Part shown: positions 1 through 11,815 of the stretch, in pieces | Position numbering within the stretch: the stretch's first letter is position 1 | Layout of the letters: every line of letters starts with the position of its first letter | Assembly (NCBI GenBank): GCA_000442125.1 | Contig: KE546970.1 | Coordinates: 1,108,667 to 1,172,666, forward strand | Source of the DNA: Opeltia flavorubescens | Taxonomy: Eukaryota > Ascomycota > Lecanoromycetes > Teloschistales > Teloschistaceae | Direction: 5' to 3' | Length of the DNA: 64,000 bases | Notes under the pieces: model-generated | Databases searched by the model: none | Seen by the model: only the letters and a program-made list of their open reading frames with translations | Told to the model about the DNA's origin: nothing | Program-made: the position numbers and the translations under genes

Positions 1-1471
1 TGTCGCCGATATCAGCTCGTCCAGAGTTGGGAGACTATACAGCACGTGCCGCCAGTGCTCACAATCAATACCGGTTTGAACAAGCAAACGGATGGTCGGC
101 AGCTATGGTCAGTTCCCGGCTGGCTACCTGAGAAGATTGGCATAGGCATCGATAAAGGAAGAGTACTCTGCCTTGAGGGCGAGGCTCTTCGTGTATCGCA
201 GAGGAACCGCCAAGCTCGACCCATAGGAGTGTACGATCTCGTCGGCCTAGTGGCTGACGTAAATAGCGGAGAGCACCAAAAATCCCATATGGTTTCTTTG
301 ATCAATGGTACGCACCTAACCTATCTATATCTGGTTGCGGTGACTGAAGTTGAAAACAGTGGCAATTTCTTCACGTAAGGCGCAGGCCGAGCCTCAATGG
401 CACCTCTTCAACGATTTTTTGGTCCGCAAGATTGACAAAGATGAAGCTCTTCGATTCGCTACGTCATGGAAAACCCCAGCAATTCTAATTTACCAACATC
501 AAGGGGCCAGCAACGTCATCGATGATAGTTGGAAGAGTTCATTGGATATGTCGTGTCTTTTTATGAATTGGTCGCTGAAGTAAGTACTGCTTGTGCTAGT
601 TGATTGTCGTGATCTAATCTTGTCCAGCCCGTATAACGTCCTCCAACATAATTGGCCCTGCGTACTTGATCCAACGACCGAACAACCTGGAATTGGTACC
701 CATGTACCTATCGATACAGAGTTTGTTCGACTGCAGCAGGAAGAGATCGAGATACTTGCAACAGGAGACCGCCAGGTGATTCGCCCTACACGGGAAGGGC
801 TGGCAAGAGTCAGCGTCCTTCGGGCCAATGGATCTCATGAAGGCCTTCCATTCATCGACGATTACATTAGTATCTCTGAGCCAGTCGTCGATTACGTTAC
901 CAAGTACTCTGGAGTCAGCGCTGGTGACTTAGATCCAGCAGTATCAGTGCATCCTCTCGTGCCCTTGAAAGTCGCCTACAAAAAGCTTTGGCTGTTACTT
1001 AATCTTGGATGTATTTTCGTCGGCCATGGACTCATCAAAGACTTCCGCAATATTGATATATTCGTACCCAAATCCCAGATCATCGACACGGTGACACTGT
1101 TCTATAACCCTGCGCGTTCAAAGCGCAACTTGAGCCTTCGGTTCCTAGCATGGTATTTGCTAAAGGAAAACATACAAAGCTCAACGCATGATAGTATTGA
1201 GGATGCGCTTACAGCACTCAAGCTATGGCGCAAGTATGAGGAGTTCCAGGATGCGGGCATCGTGGAACAAATGATTGACGAGATATACACAGCAGGGAGG
1301 AAGTTAAATTACAAAGTACCTGAGAAAGGCAGTGAAAAGGGGGCTGTAGGATTGGTTGTGCCTGGTAGAGGAAGAGACACGCCTGATGTGGACAGTGGGG
1401 TGAGCGGTCCCAGCACCCCGGTTAACAAAAAGGTGGGAGGCAGTGAATATTTCGAGAGTCCGCTGAAGTAG
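1..1471 (+). CDS. PAN2: PAN2, catalytic subunit of the PAN2-PAN3 deadenylase (3' part)
   Basis: Poly(A) exonuclease subunit that trims mRNA tails together with PAN3. The 5' part lies outside the window; the frame is open from base 1. Exons as read: 1-307, 360-579 and 628-1471, with introns 308-359 and 580-627 (GT-AG, branch TGACTGA in the first). The joined protein runs from a Cys/Arg-rich stretch (CRRYQ) and the inactive UCH-like region (INTGLN, WHLFNDFLV) into a DEDD RNase domain. The DEDD residues are visible: IDTEFV near 715, GHGLIKDF near 1025 and HDSIEDA near 1190. Residue 2 of the first motif is Thr where I remember Ala in many orthologues. The tail after about 1320 is a short Gly/Ser/Pro-rich extension. 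Domain order and motifs make the identity firm; the exact upstream exon structure cannot be seen. Confidence 0.95.
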
Positions 1472-1722
1472 GATTAAGAGGAGCCTTGAACGATGTGTAG
1501 GAAGAAGACCTAAGTTTCAATGAGAGAAATCACTCCAACAATTAATTGTGCTTCGTAGTGATTACTTGATATTTATGCTCTCGACCATTAAAAGATCTCA
1601 GGAAACTAATGATTTGAACAACTCCACTCGTGCTAGAATCTCACGTACTTAGTCCTGCCTGGGATCTTGATTACGAATTGAAATTATTTGACCCTTTCGG
1701 GAACTTGGTCCGTGCACAAATA

Positions 1723-1781
1723 TTAGCGGTTTCATAAAGCTTTTTCGCTCTTGGCCATTTCACTCGCCCCCCCACCTCACC
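1723..1781 (+). repeat. Left terminal inverted repeat of the MITE
   Basis: Pairs with 2150-2208 in reverse complement. I see two mismatches, one in the GGCC/GGCG step and one in ACCTCACC/ACCTTACC. Confidence 0.88.
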
Positions 1782-2149
1782 CATCTATACAGCAAATCTG
1801 TGGAGATAATCAATATTTATTACCTCGAATAAGTAGGTTATTACTAGATCACTTATACCCTATATTTTCTTCTTAAAATTATGCTCTTTCAAGTTAAAAA
1901 TTACCTCTAAGGATACCTTAAATTATATTCCTGATTACCTTTACGAGATTTAAGGTTCGGGAGCTAAATTAGCGCTGCTTTCTTCCATCTTTTTACCCCG
2001 CTAAAGCTTGAAGTTTTTAATATTCTACGGTCTATAAGGGGCTGTTATTAAGATTTAAGAGCTGGAATAGACTTCCTGTTACTAGAGTCTAATAACTACC
2101 TAAAACGATTCTTCGTTATCCTCGTTTGAATAGGATTACTGTGTGAACA

Positions 2150-2208
2150 GGTAAGGTGGGGGGGCGAGTGAAATCGCCAAGAGCGAAAAAGCTTTATGAA
2201 ACCGCTAA
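2150..2208 (-). repeat. Right terminal inverted repeat of the MITE
   Basis: Reverse complement of 1723-1781, ending immediately before the TA at 2209-2210. Confidence 0.88.
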
Positions 2209-2325
2209 TACCGCTCGCCTTTCCAAGCATCCACCCACCGGTTCGATATTCACGATTAGCTGCAACTGATATGACGACGCCAGCGTCTCCACATCTAGGA
2301 GATCGGTGATGCCTGTGACAGATGG

Positions 2326-3221
2326 ATGTATGATCTCCGGGAAGCTCAGCCGTAATTGATTCTTAGAACCGCACTGCTGTACGATAGCTAAAGTAGGGCA
2401 CAGTGTGAGGCGTTCCCAACTGCGATCCAACCTTTCCTCTCCAGACTTGTCCTCCTCCAGTGAAGACGGCAGAATCAAATGGCAGCTGCAATTGGACCTT
2501 ATCTACAAGGACGAAAAGCCGGAGCTGGACGATGCCTTACCCGAAAAAGATCTCCCTGCCACCAACGGAGCGGTCGAAGCACCAGACGAGGAAGCATATG
2601 ATTTCCGCCTTTTCTCTGCAAAATCAGGCAAATCTCAGGGTTCCAAAGATCAGCTACCAAAGATTCGCATAGCGTCGCCTGAGCCTACGAGTCGTGATCC
2701 GGGGTTTGTCCAGCCTAAAAGACCCGAGGAGTTTTACCTTGCGGAGCATAGCCGCGGTCGTTGGGAACAATATAAAGCCGTTGCCATCAAGGGAGAGGAC
2801 GTGCTAAAGGAGGCACAAGTGAGATGGGTGAGAGAGCTTCGCTATCATCCAACCACGATACTCAATCCATTGCTAATTTTTACTTGCTTAGCCCGGCTTC
2901 GAACTACCATGGCGAGTCATGACTTTAACTAGCAAGCATTCTAAGACCTCAGCAGAGGCGGCCCTCGTTGCTCAAACTGAGATGAATGGGAAGCGGAAAT
3001 GGAGTGGCAAGAAGAGAAGGATTGCTATTAGAATCAAGACGAGACACAAGAGAGGTAAAGAGGAGCAATCGAGGGAGGAAGAATCCCGCAAGATGGAGTT
3101 GGAGAAGGAGAAGAGGAACAGGAAGAACCGGGAGAAGAAAATTAAGAAAAGGGAAAAGGCGAGGGCGATGAAGAAGGATGGGGCACCAGGGATGTCGAGC
3201 ACGGCAACGGGCGATAGTTAA
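2326..3221 (+). CDS. DUF2011-family nuclear-type protein
   Basis: A conserved fungal protein of unknown function. Three exons: 2326-2351, 2404-2827 and 2892-3221, giving 259 residues. The first exon is only 26 nt (MYDLREAQ plus part of a Pro codon). I chose it because it joins in frame to VRRSQLRS and so rebuilds the family's usual N-terminus, roughly M-[FY]-D-L-x-x-A-x-x-V-R-R. The core carries PKRPEEFYLAEHS, RWEQYKAVA and, across the second intron, AQVRWPGFELPWRV, which I recall as typical of DUF2011. The C-terminal third is a long Lys/Arg/Glu-rich helix, suggesting nucleolar or RNA-associated work (inference). The MITE lies just upstream, so part of the promoter or 5' UTR may derive from it. 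Confidence 0.85.
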
Positions 3222-3629
3222 ATGCGTTGCTCTCCGCTCCGGACAGAAGACTTCATTGTGTCATCAAGCCGCCAGAGAATGCAAATCTAGACAGAACTTT
3301 CTGTAGGTGATTTCTGGTTCGTTACGCCCATTAAAGATTTTAAAAGTAATTCATCTTTTCAATGAAGGTCTACAATGTTGTAATGGATGTTAGTCAATCT
3401 CTTTATCCAAGGTGAAGGGAATGTTTGTCAACCGTCCACTTTGCAGTGAAGCGGGTTTCCAAATTTACAAGGTGATGGATCATTCATATACATCCAACCA
3501 GCTGACCGCTCCGAAATCTCCACGCCTGCCCCTCAACCAATTGATGACAGGCCAGTCTCGTGGGGCATCTTGATGTCTCAACTCTGATCGTCCTTTCGTC
3601 GAGATCTCTTTCTGCCATCTCCATTCGCA
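3222..3629. other. Intergenic region, nothing recognised
   Basis: Spacer between the DUF2011 stop and the start of the Cys-rich membrane protein. Short pyrimidine-rich runs precede the next ATG; no gene or repeat was seen. Confidence 0.6.
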
Positions 3630-4856
3630 ATGATAACACGATACACAGCACTTGCATTGTTCATCACTTTCTGCCAGCTTATCAAAGCTGCTTCGCCACC
3701 ATGTTATTCTCCAAGCGGACATACTCTCCCGAACTACGGCGTTTGTGATCCACGTCTTGCGTCAAGTGTTTGCTGCGGAGCAGGCGATACCTGCCTATCT
3801 AATGGACTCTGCACAAACCCAGCTGGCAATTTCTATCGCGGTGGATGCTCCGATAAAGGGTACATATCAGGACTCTGTCCGTCGTTCTGCATCAAGGGTA
3901 TGTAAAACTAAGCCACCGTCTCCGGGGGCTATCTTGCTTATGAGGACCTTTGTCTAGAACCATTGACATCTTTCGTGAGTGTATGCGATCACAATGCATC
4001 CGCGGGAGGGATACATGTGTGTTGCGATAGCGGCAGGAAACCTGGATCATGTTGCAAAAATACTACTGAGGTCTTCACGATGGCTGCACCATTCTCATCG
4101 ATCACCGCTGGGCCTGCCACCCCAACCAACACTGCCACCTCTGCTAGTAGGAATGCTTCGAATCCAGCAACAACCACTACTCTTTCGGAAACAGTCACAC
4201 CCGCCGCCTCGCCAAGCTCTATTGCCCCAGACAAAACTCAAACAACACCGACAGCTGTCCCCAAAACCAAAACACGTAATGGGTCCAAGATTGGAGCCGC
4301 GATAGGAGGTGGCATAGGGGGTGGTATTGTCCTTGGTACCATGGCTCTGCTTTGGCTCTGGCGTCGGCGGAGAAACAAGAAGGGACCACAAAGGAGGCTG
4401 AAAATTTCTCGACCCTTTGAACTACCCAGCGAAGATCATGCATTCCAGCCGAACTCAACGTTGTTCCCAGCCGAGCTCCATCCTCAAGCGTCCAAGTCAG
4501 CAACTAGTCCCGCGGAACTTGAGCAAAAGGATTCATTGTCAACACATAGTCCAGCAGAGCTCGAGCACAAGGATTCGAAGGCCATCGCGCCGGCGGCCCC
4601 AACTGAATTGATGGCCAAGTCAGTGAAAGAACCAGCAGGGCCTTTTGAGCTGCATGGCAGGCAGGTAGATTCGATTATGGTACCGCCATCGCCGGTCAAA
4701 TTTGACGAGACCCGGCGCTGGCCATTCACTCGTTTGCAGCAAGGGGAATACTCGTCGCCTCAAGAAGAAGTCAGGGAAATAGAAGTGGTAGCCAAGAGGC
4801 CATCACTGAAGCGTAGACCTGGCAGTATGAGCGGGCCATGGCATGATAAATTTTGA
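3630..4856 (+). CDS. Cys-rich single-pass membrane protein with a PxEL-repeat cytoplasmic tail
   Basis: Two exons, 3630-3897 and 3958-4856 (intron 3898-3957), 388 residues. The start gives a clear signal peptide (MITRYTALALFITFCQLIKA). It is followed by a short ectodomain rich in paired Cys (SSVCCGAGDTCLSNGLC, CCDSGRK, SCCKN), then a Thr/Ser/Pro-rich stalk. A single membrane span lies at about residues 203-225, with a glycine-rich entry and a WRRRR stop-transfer. The tail repeats a short motif about six times: PFELPSE, FPAELHP, SPAELEQKDS, SPAELEHKDS, APTELMA, PFELHGR. The architecture resembles the many fungal surface proteins of signal peptide, Cys domain, Ser/Thr stalk, one span and disordered tail, some of which are wall sensors. 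A sensor role here is inference; I cannot name a family. Confidence 0.8.
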
Positions 4857-5700
4857 TAATGCAGATGCGGGTGCGCGGGCACAAATTAATGAATCTCTGA
4901 TTGTCGGTCTCGAGAAAGGGAAGTGTAATCTTAAGATCATGAACAATCATACTAAATGTTGATATCCGTCTTCTGCCTCCTACTACATTATTCTTGCACG
5001 ACGTTCAATTAGCGTTCCGAATACGGTTATCTTCAAAGCGGCCAACCTATCGCTTGTTCTAGTCGTATTTGGTTGGGACACGGTCTACCTCAATCGACTC
5101 ATACATGCATACAAGCTGCTCAAAATAGATCCAAGCTTATTCCTCCACCATTCGTTCATTCCGTAAGTCAGCAGCATAGAAGAAACAACATGAGTCGAAC
5201 CCCGTTGCGGTCGAGGATTGAAGACAAAAATCTTGTCCGACAGGGGTAAATATTGGTTTGCTAGCCCTTATGCCAGGCGAACTCCACGACAAGCAATCAC
5301 GGAATGTAGAAAGTAACAGTATGATATCATTGAATGAATGCACTCAAGTGGACTGCTTCTGCGTAGTAGTAGCATTGTTATGTCGATTACGACGTAGGAT
5401 TGTGTTCAGTAATATGGCAGAGCCGTTCAGTGTAACTTGACTCTAAAATCTGATGTGGCGCTGATCGGCTTGGCGGCTCACACGAGTACGACACAGTTAA
5501 CCCCTTCTGGACTTGGGCTCATCTTCTCTTTGCATAAGCTGCACAAGCGGATGCATCTTAAGGCTACGATAACACAATCGTTGATTGTTCCGACCACCAA
5601 TTTGAAGGCTTTGCTTTCATTCGTCCAAGCTCTTTACATATAGCGGTCACGCCAACTTCCGGTGCCCGGGTGCCGGGGCTGCCGATGCATTAGCATTCAT

Positions 5701-5707
5701 TGACTCA
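5701..5707 (+). promoter_or_regulatory. TGACTCA (AP-1/Gcn4-type bZIP site) upstream of the ABC transporter
   Basis: An exact TGACTCA 334 bp upstream of the transporter ATG. bZIP factors of the Gcn4/CpcA and AP-1 classes bind this heptamer. A single copy is expected by chance every several kb, so a role is only possible. Confidence 0.25.
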
Positions 5708-5916
5708 ATCGTCGTCAGCGACGCCTTACAATAATCAAACAAATCTTACCTTCCTCCCGGCCCTTCTTCGTGAAAGAGCTATCGTTGCCTAATTACCACA
5801 TAGAAAGATCCCCAGTCCTTCACTTCTTTCCCTCATCACTCGTGGAGTTGGTATCAACCGTCTTTCCTTGGTAATTTTCGTTAAACGGCCTCAATTGAGT
5901 CCGCACCTCCGTGTTT

Positions 5917-5925
5917 ATGCCCTGA
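5917..5925 (+). promoter_or_regulatory. Two-codon upstream ORF (Met-Pro-stop) in the presumed ABC-transporter leader
   Basis: ATG CCC TGA, 109 bp before the main start codon. It matters only if transcription starts upstream of it, which the sequence cannot show. Confidence 0.3.
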
Positions 5926-6034
5926 CCCAAACTATCACCTTCGATTGAGCTCAATCTTTCATTTCACGTGCAACAAACCCTTTTTCTCATTGTCCCTAGT
6001 GTCTTTGGCGGAGTTCAACGTTTCTGGGTAGCAA

Positions 6035-9000
6035 ATGGCGGACGCTGAGGGTGCTTCAAACCCTCCAGCTGGAGGACCATGGAGCGCTATTCCCCAATCG
6101 CAAGCCGTCGCTCATGCTGCTCAAGACCTTGTCGAGAAGGTCGAGGGGCATAGTCCAGGCACCCAGGAATCGGAATCTCAGTCAACTGGCACGGAAAGTG
6201 ACTACATGGACAAGGATCACGCCGAGCAAAAGGTTACCCAGCTTGCTCGACAATTAACTTCTAATTCGATCAAAAGTATCGGAGGAAATTATGTCAATCC
6301 ATTTGCTGGCTCCGACGATCCCGCGCTTGATCCTCTCTCAGGTCAATTCAAACCTGAACGATGGGTGAAGACCTTAATTGGCCTTCAATCGCGCGATCCA
6401 GAGAGGTATCCACAGAGAGTCGCTGGCGTCTCGTTCAAGAACCTGAATGTATCCGGGTTTGGGAGTCCATTGGACTATCAGAAGACCTTCGGGAACTATC
6501 CGCTAGAGATTGCAAGTATCTTCAACACCATTACCGGTAGGGGGAAGCGGAAGATCCAGATCCTGAGAGAATTTGAAGGTCTCGTCAAGAGCGGAGAGAT
6601 GCTTGTGGTCTTAGGTCGACCGGGTTCGGGTTGTTCCACTTTTCTAAAAACGTTGACCGGCGAAACTAGCGGCTTCTACATCGATCAAGGATCCGAGATC
6701 AATTATCAAGGTGTTCCCATGGAGACTATGCATACAGATTTTCGTGGCGAATGCATGTACCAGGCTGAGGTCGACGTTCACTTCCCTCAACTAAGCGTTG
6801 GACAGACACTTACATTTGCTGCTGAAGCCAGAGCACCAAGGAATCGGATACCGGGAGTGACGCGGGAGCAGTACGCAAAGCACATGACCGATGTCATCAT
6901 GGCCGTCTTCGGTCTCACACATACATATCACACCAATGTTGGTAACGACTTCGTCCGTGGTGTTTCCGGCGGCGAGCGAAAACGTGTCAGTATCGCCGAA
7001 GCAGCGCTTGGTGGCAGTCCACTTCAAGCATGGGACAACAGCACAAGAGGTCTTGACAGTGCTACAGCTCTTGAGTTCATCAAAACCCTACGTCTGTCAA
7101 CCAGCCTTGCAGGTTCGACGGCCGCGGTAGCAATATACCAAGCGTCTCAAAGCATCTATGACAAATTTGACAAGGTCATAGTCCTGTACGAAGGCCGGCA
7201 GATCTACTTCGGTCCCACCACTGCCGCACGGGACTACTTTGTCAATCTAGGATTTGAATGCGCAGAGAGAGCCACGACTGGTGATTTCCTTACATCTCTA
7301 ACCAATCCTGCGGAGCGCGTTGTCCGACAAGGTTTCGAGAATCGGGTACCTCGCACGCCCGATGAATTTGCCGACGTCTGGAAAAAGAGCGAAGCGAGGC
7401 AGCTCCTGATGGCAGAGATCGAAGCGTTTGACAAGGAGTTTCCGGTGGGCGGACAGCAGCTCGAACTGTTTCGCAAATCGCGTCAAGCGTCACAGGCTAA
7501 GAGACAGCGAATAAAGTCACCGTATACCATCTCTTACCCTATGCAGGTCAGCCTCTGTGTTCGACGAGGCTTCCAACGTCTCAGGGGCGATGCAAGTTTG
7601 ACTCTGACTGGTATCATCGGCAATTCAATCATTGCTATGATCATTGGGAGTGTCTTTTATAATCTTCCTGCAGACACTGGCAGCTTCTATAGCAGAGGAG
7701 CACTGCTCTTCTTCGCTATCCTTCTCAATGCGTTCAGCAGCTTTCTCGAGGTAGATCTCACTATGCCCGAGATGGAGAACGAATGGGCTAATTGTACGAT
7801 CCTAGATTCTCACGATTTATGCCCAGCGGCCTATTGTTGAAAAACAATCTAAATACGCATTCTACCACCCATCGTAAGTGTCATTACCATTGCACGCTCC
7901 TGCTAATGCATCTAAGCTGAATCTTCAAAATAGATCAGAAGCGATCGCATCGATGATATGCGACCTTCCAAACAAGATCCTGACGTCCATCTTCTTCAAC
8001 GTCACACTCTACTTTCTGACCCATCTCCGCCGCACTCCGTCGGCATTCTTCATCTTCTACCTATTCTCATTCATGTGTACACTGGCGATGAGTATGATCT
8101 TTAGGTCCATCGGAGCGCTCTCGAGAACTCTAGCGCAGGCAATGGCCCCTGCTGCTGTTCTTATCTTGTCATTGGTCATCTACACAGGATTCGTAGTGCC
8201 TGTGGGATATATGGTACGCAAGAATACTTCCTACACCATTACCCTCTTCTGTCGCTTTCATGGGTAACTGACGTGGATTGTATATAGCATCCCTGGTTTT
8301 CTTGGCTTCGTTGGCTCGATCCTGTTGCATACGCTTTCGAAGCCTTGATGATCAATGAATTCAATGGCCGAAGATTCCCTTGCTCAAACATTGTACCAAG
8401 TGGTGATACATATACGAACCTTGCTTCAAATCAAAAATCCTGTACTGTCCCAGGCTCTATCGCTGGCATCAATTACGTTGAGGGCACTGACTACATCAAC
8501 GAGGCCTTTCAATACTACAGAAGCCACCTTTGGCGTAATTTTGGAATCCTCGTCGCAATGGTCATCGGATTTTGCTTTATTTACCTAAGCTTTGCCGAAT
8601 ACATCTCTGGAAAGAAATCAAAAGGAGAAGTGCTGCTGTTTCCTAGAGGTCTTGTACCGAGTTTCAAGAAAACGGCAGACGAAGAGGAAAAGGGGAATGA
8701 TCGCTCTACTGCAGAAGAAGCAATCGCCGAAAAGGTCCTCTCTGCAGGAGATGTGCCTCCAAGTATCCAGCAACAAACGGCGATTTTCCACTGGGAGGCT
8801 GTGCATTACGATATCAAAGTCAAGGGTGGAACAAGGACTTTACTGGAAGACTGTGACGGCTGGGTTCAACCAGGAAAGCTGACGGCATTGTAAGTCCTCC
8901 CTTTTGGAAATCGCTCAAATACCAGCTAACAAAAACTCTCAGGATGGGCGCTTCTGGGGCTGGGAAGACAACATTACTTGATGTCCTTGCATCTCGAGTT

Positions 9001-10887
9001 ACCATGGGTGTGGTTACTGGTCAAATGCTCGTTGACGGTCGGCAGCGGGACAGCGGATTCCAACGCAAGACCGGATACGTGCAGCAACAGGATCTTCATC
9101 TGTCCACGTCAACTGTCAGAGAGGCTCTCAACTTCAGTGCCCTTCTTAGGCAGCCGAAAACCACTCCGAAGAAGGAAAAACTTGCCTACGTGGATGAAGT
9201 TATCAAAGTACTAGAGATGGAATCCTATGCTGATGCTGTCGTTGGAGTTCCGGGCGAGGGTCTCAATGTCGAGCAGCGAAAGCGGCTCACCATTGGTGTC
9301 GAACTTGCTGCCAAACCCGCCCTTCTACTCTTCCTCGACGAACCTACTTCAGGTTTAGACAGTCAGACAGCCTGGTCCATTTGTCAACTGCTCCGTAAGC
9401 TAGCGAATAACGGTCAAGCGATTCTCTGTACCATCCATCAGCCCAGTGCGGTGCTTTTTCAAGAGTTCGATCGCTTGCTCTTCCTCGCCAGTGGTGGCCG
9501 CACCGTTTACTTTGGTGATATTGGAGAACGCTCAAAGGTTCTGACTGACTATTTTGAAAGTAATGGATCGCGGAAATGTGGTGACGAGGAGAATCCTGCG
9601 GAATGGATGCTCGACGTCATTGGAGCGGCCCCTGGATCCCAAAACACCATTGAATGGCCTGAGGTATGGTGGGACTCACCAGAGAAACAGCAGGTCAAAG
9701 AAAAGTTAGCGGAGATGAGACGGACGTTGGTCAGCAAGCCAGCCGACAAGGAGCCAACCGCCCTGCTAGAATTCGCCGAAACCTTCCCATTACAGTTGAC
9801 CCTAGTTACACGGCGTGTTTTCCAGCAATACTGGCGGACCCCATCTTACCTATACTCAAAGTTACTTCTTTGTACCGCCACGCCTTTATTTATCGGGTTC
9901 TCGTTCTGGATGTCCCCACTTAGTCTCCAGGGTCTTCAGAACCAGCTGTTCGCCATCTTCATGTTAATGACTATTTTCGGTAACCTCACCCAGCAGATCA
10001 TGCCTCACTTTGTCACTCAGCGAGCACTATACGAGGTTCGCGAACGGCCGTCAAAAACGTATAGTTGGAAGGTATTCATGTTTTCAAACATCATCGTCGA
10101 ACTTCCTTGGCAAACGGTAATGGCAGCGATTATGTTCTTTTGCTGGTATTACCCGATTGGGATGTACAAGAACGCCATCCCGGAACATCAAGTCGCGGAA
10201 CGGGGTGGTCTAATGTTCCTACTGATATTGGAATTCATGTTGTTCGCTTCGACGTTCACGCATATGGTTGTCGCTGGGATGGAAAGCTCCGAAACGGCCG
10301 GAAATGTTGGCCAACTTCTCTTCTCCTTGACACTAATCTTCTGCGGGTCAGTATTGCCTTCTCATCACATATGGTAGACTCATCTGACGTGTTTCTTTAG
10401 TGTTCTTGCTGGTCCTGCAGCTCTACCGGGTTTCTGGATCTTCATGTACCGCGTGTCACCCTTCACATATCTCGTCAACGGCATGCTTGCAGCCGGTCTC
10501 GCCAATACCGATGTAACGTGCTCCAACATCGAATACGCAACTTTCAATCCCCGTAGCGGAGAGACTTGTGGGGAATACATGGAGGCGTACATAGGAGAAT
10601 TCGGAGGCTACGTACTCAACGAGAGTGCTACTTCACAATGCCAATTCTGCACAGCACGGAGTACAAATGTCTATCTGAAGCAGCTGAGTTCGGAATACAG
10701 CACACGATGGCGTAACTTTGGCATCATGTGGGCATTCATCATCTTCAATGTCGCGGCAGCTTTGTTTCTGTATTGGCTGGCAAGGGTACCGAGGAAGCAG
10801 AAGGTACAGGAAAGCCCACCTGCTGGATCGAGAACGCAGACGAGGGCCTCAAGACAGCAGACAAAAGAGTCGAAAGTCGCAGCTTAG
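6035..10887 (+). CDS. PDR-type (ABC-G) full-size multidrug ABC transporter
   Basis: Plasma-membrane efflux pump of the yeast Pdr5/CDR class. Six exons as read: 6035-7750, 7806-7873, 7934-8213, 8288-8889, 8943-10346 and 10401-10887. They give 1518 residues, the usual PDR length, with layout NBD1-TMD1-NBD2-TMD2. NBD1 has the degenerate PDR Walker [10 protein letters not shown] (about residue 194, Cys for Lys) and an intact signature [11 protein letters not shown]2 has a full Walker [10 protein letters not shown] (about 891), the degenerate signature LNVEQRKR and a full Walker [14 protein letters not shown]. Thus one composite ATP site is canonical and one is not, as is normal for this family. 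TMD2 ends with a Cys-rich extracellular loop ([19 protein letters not shown]) before the last span. Substrates cannot be told from sequence; fungal members export azoles, phytoalexins and other toxicants. Confidence 0.95.
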
Positions 10888-11815
10888 GGGGTGTCAATAC
10901 AGGGACGTGCTTGTAAAAATTTCTCTATTATAGATTTCTTAATCTTTCCTTTCGATGCAAAGAAAAGGTTTGGCTTCGAGGAAGGCTTCAAAGGTGAAGT
11001 GGGCTGATTCTGAGGAAGCAATTCTAATGTAAATATAATAGCACCCTGTATCCTTCTTTCCAACTTCTCCTGGTAGGTATCATGGGTACAACGGCCTCGG
11101 TTAAAGTAGGAAGGGAATCTTTATGCTTGAACAACACAATCGAGAGCTAGGATGGTTAAAGTATGCGAGTAAAATCTTATGATACATACGACCTTACAAG
11201 CTTACCTGTGGATCTTAAATTTAGTCATTGCAATGTTCCAAGATATGCTTCAAAACAGGATTATTCATTTATCCTGACAGAAGTTCACCTCTACCAGATG
11301 CTGGGCGTTGGGGGGATCAGTATTTATAAAAGGCTTAGCGTACGGTAGGACTTCGGCTGCCGCTTTGGAAGTAAAAGGCTTTCCGAAATTCAATTATCAG
11401 CACTGCTATTAAACCAACCGGCAGGCAAGAGCGTTCATGGATCCAGATGCAAATAAATCTTGCAAGACTTATGGGAATCGTGTTGTTGTAATCTTAAGCC
11501 ACTGTTCTTTCTAAGCTAACCTCATCTATCGTGATGTGCATGTTATGCAGCTGTAGACATTGTATCTGCTGGACTTTATACTGCAAGAATGAATTCTTAT
11601 AGACATGTCCCTTCCTTATTTACTCCCATATTCTCGCTCAGTTTCCAATCTCTTACGATTCCAACATAAAGCCCGTCATCCCAACTGTCAGGTGGCACAT
11701 TCTAAGTAGATACGATTGCAAGCCACAAGTTAATTTCCATGTAATCATGGCACTCTCTTTTCCCCGATTTATCTCCAGTCCTTGAGGCCAGGAAACTCAG
11801 ATTGCAAAGCCAAAC
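10888..11815. other. Intergenic region, nothing recognised
   Basis: About 930 bp between the ABC transporter stop and the presumed start of the F-box gene. No long ORF, repeat or RNA gene seen. Confidence 0.55.

Larger units (their letters stand above)
1723..2208. mobile_element. Small non-autonomous DNA transposon (MITE) flanked by TA
   Basis: A 486-bp element with nearly perfect terminal inverted repeats of about 59 bp (57 of 59 positions match by eye), flanked on both sides by TA (1721-1722 and 2209-2210). The ends begin TTAGCGGTTTCATAAAG. Each repeat holds a run of seven C or G next to CGAGTGAAAT or its complement. The interior is visibly AT-rich and has no ORF worth keeping. A TA duplication suits Tc1/mariner-type transposition; that family assignment is inference. 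The element lies between the PAN2 stop (1471) and the DUF2011 start (2326), so its right end is only 118 bp upstream of that start codon. The near identity of the two ends suggests fairly recent insertion. Confidence 0.85.
4857..6034. other. Intergenic region and ABC-transporter promoter
   Basis: About 1.2 kb between the Cys-rich membrane protein and the ABC transporter. The last 400 bp are pyrimidine-rich and look like promoter and leader. A TGACTCA site and a two-codon upstream ORF are listed separately. A stretch near 5193 resembles half of a tRNA T-arm but does not fold. No gene was supported. Confidence 0.6.

Noticed and set aside
5185-5275. Possible minus-strand tRNA (GTTCGACTC near a T-arm position).
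   Set aside because: The flanking bases do not form a T-stem, and no acceptor stem or anticodon arm can be drawn.
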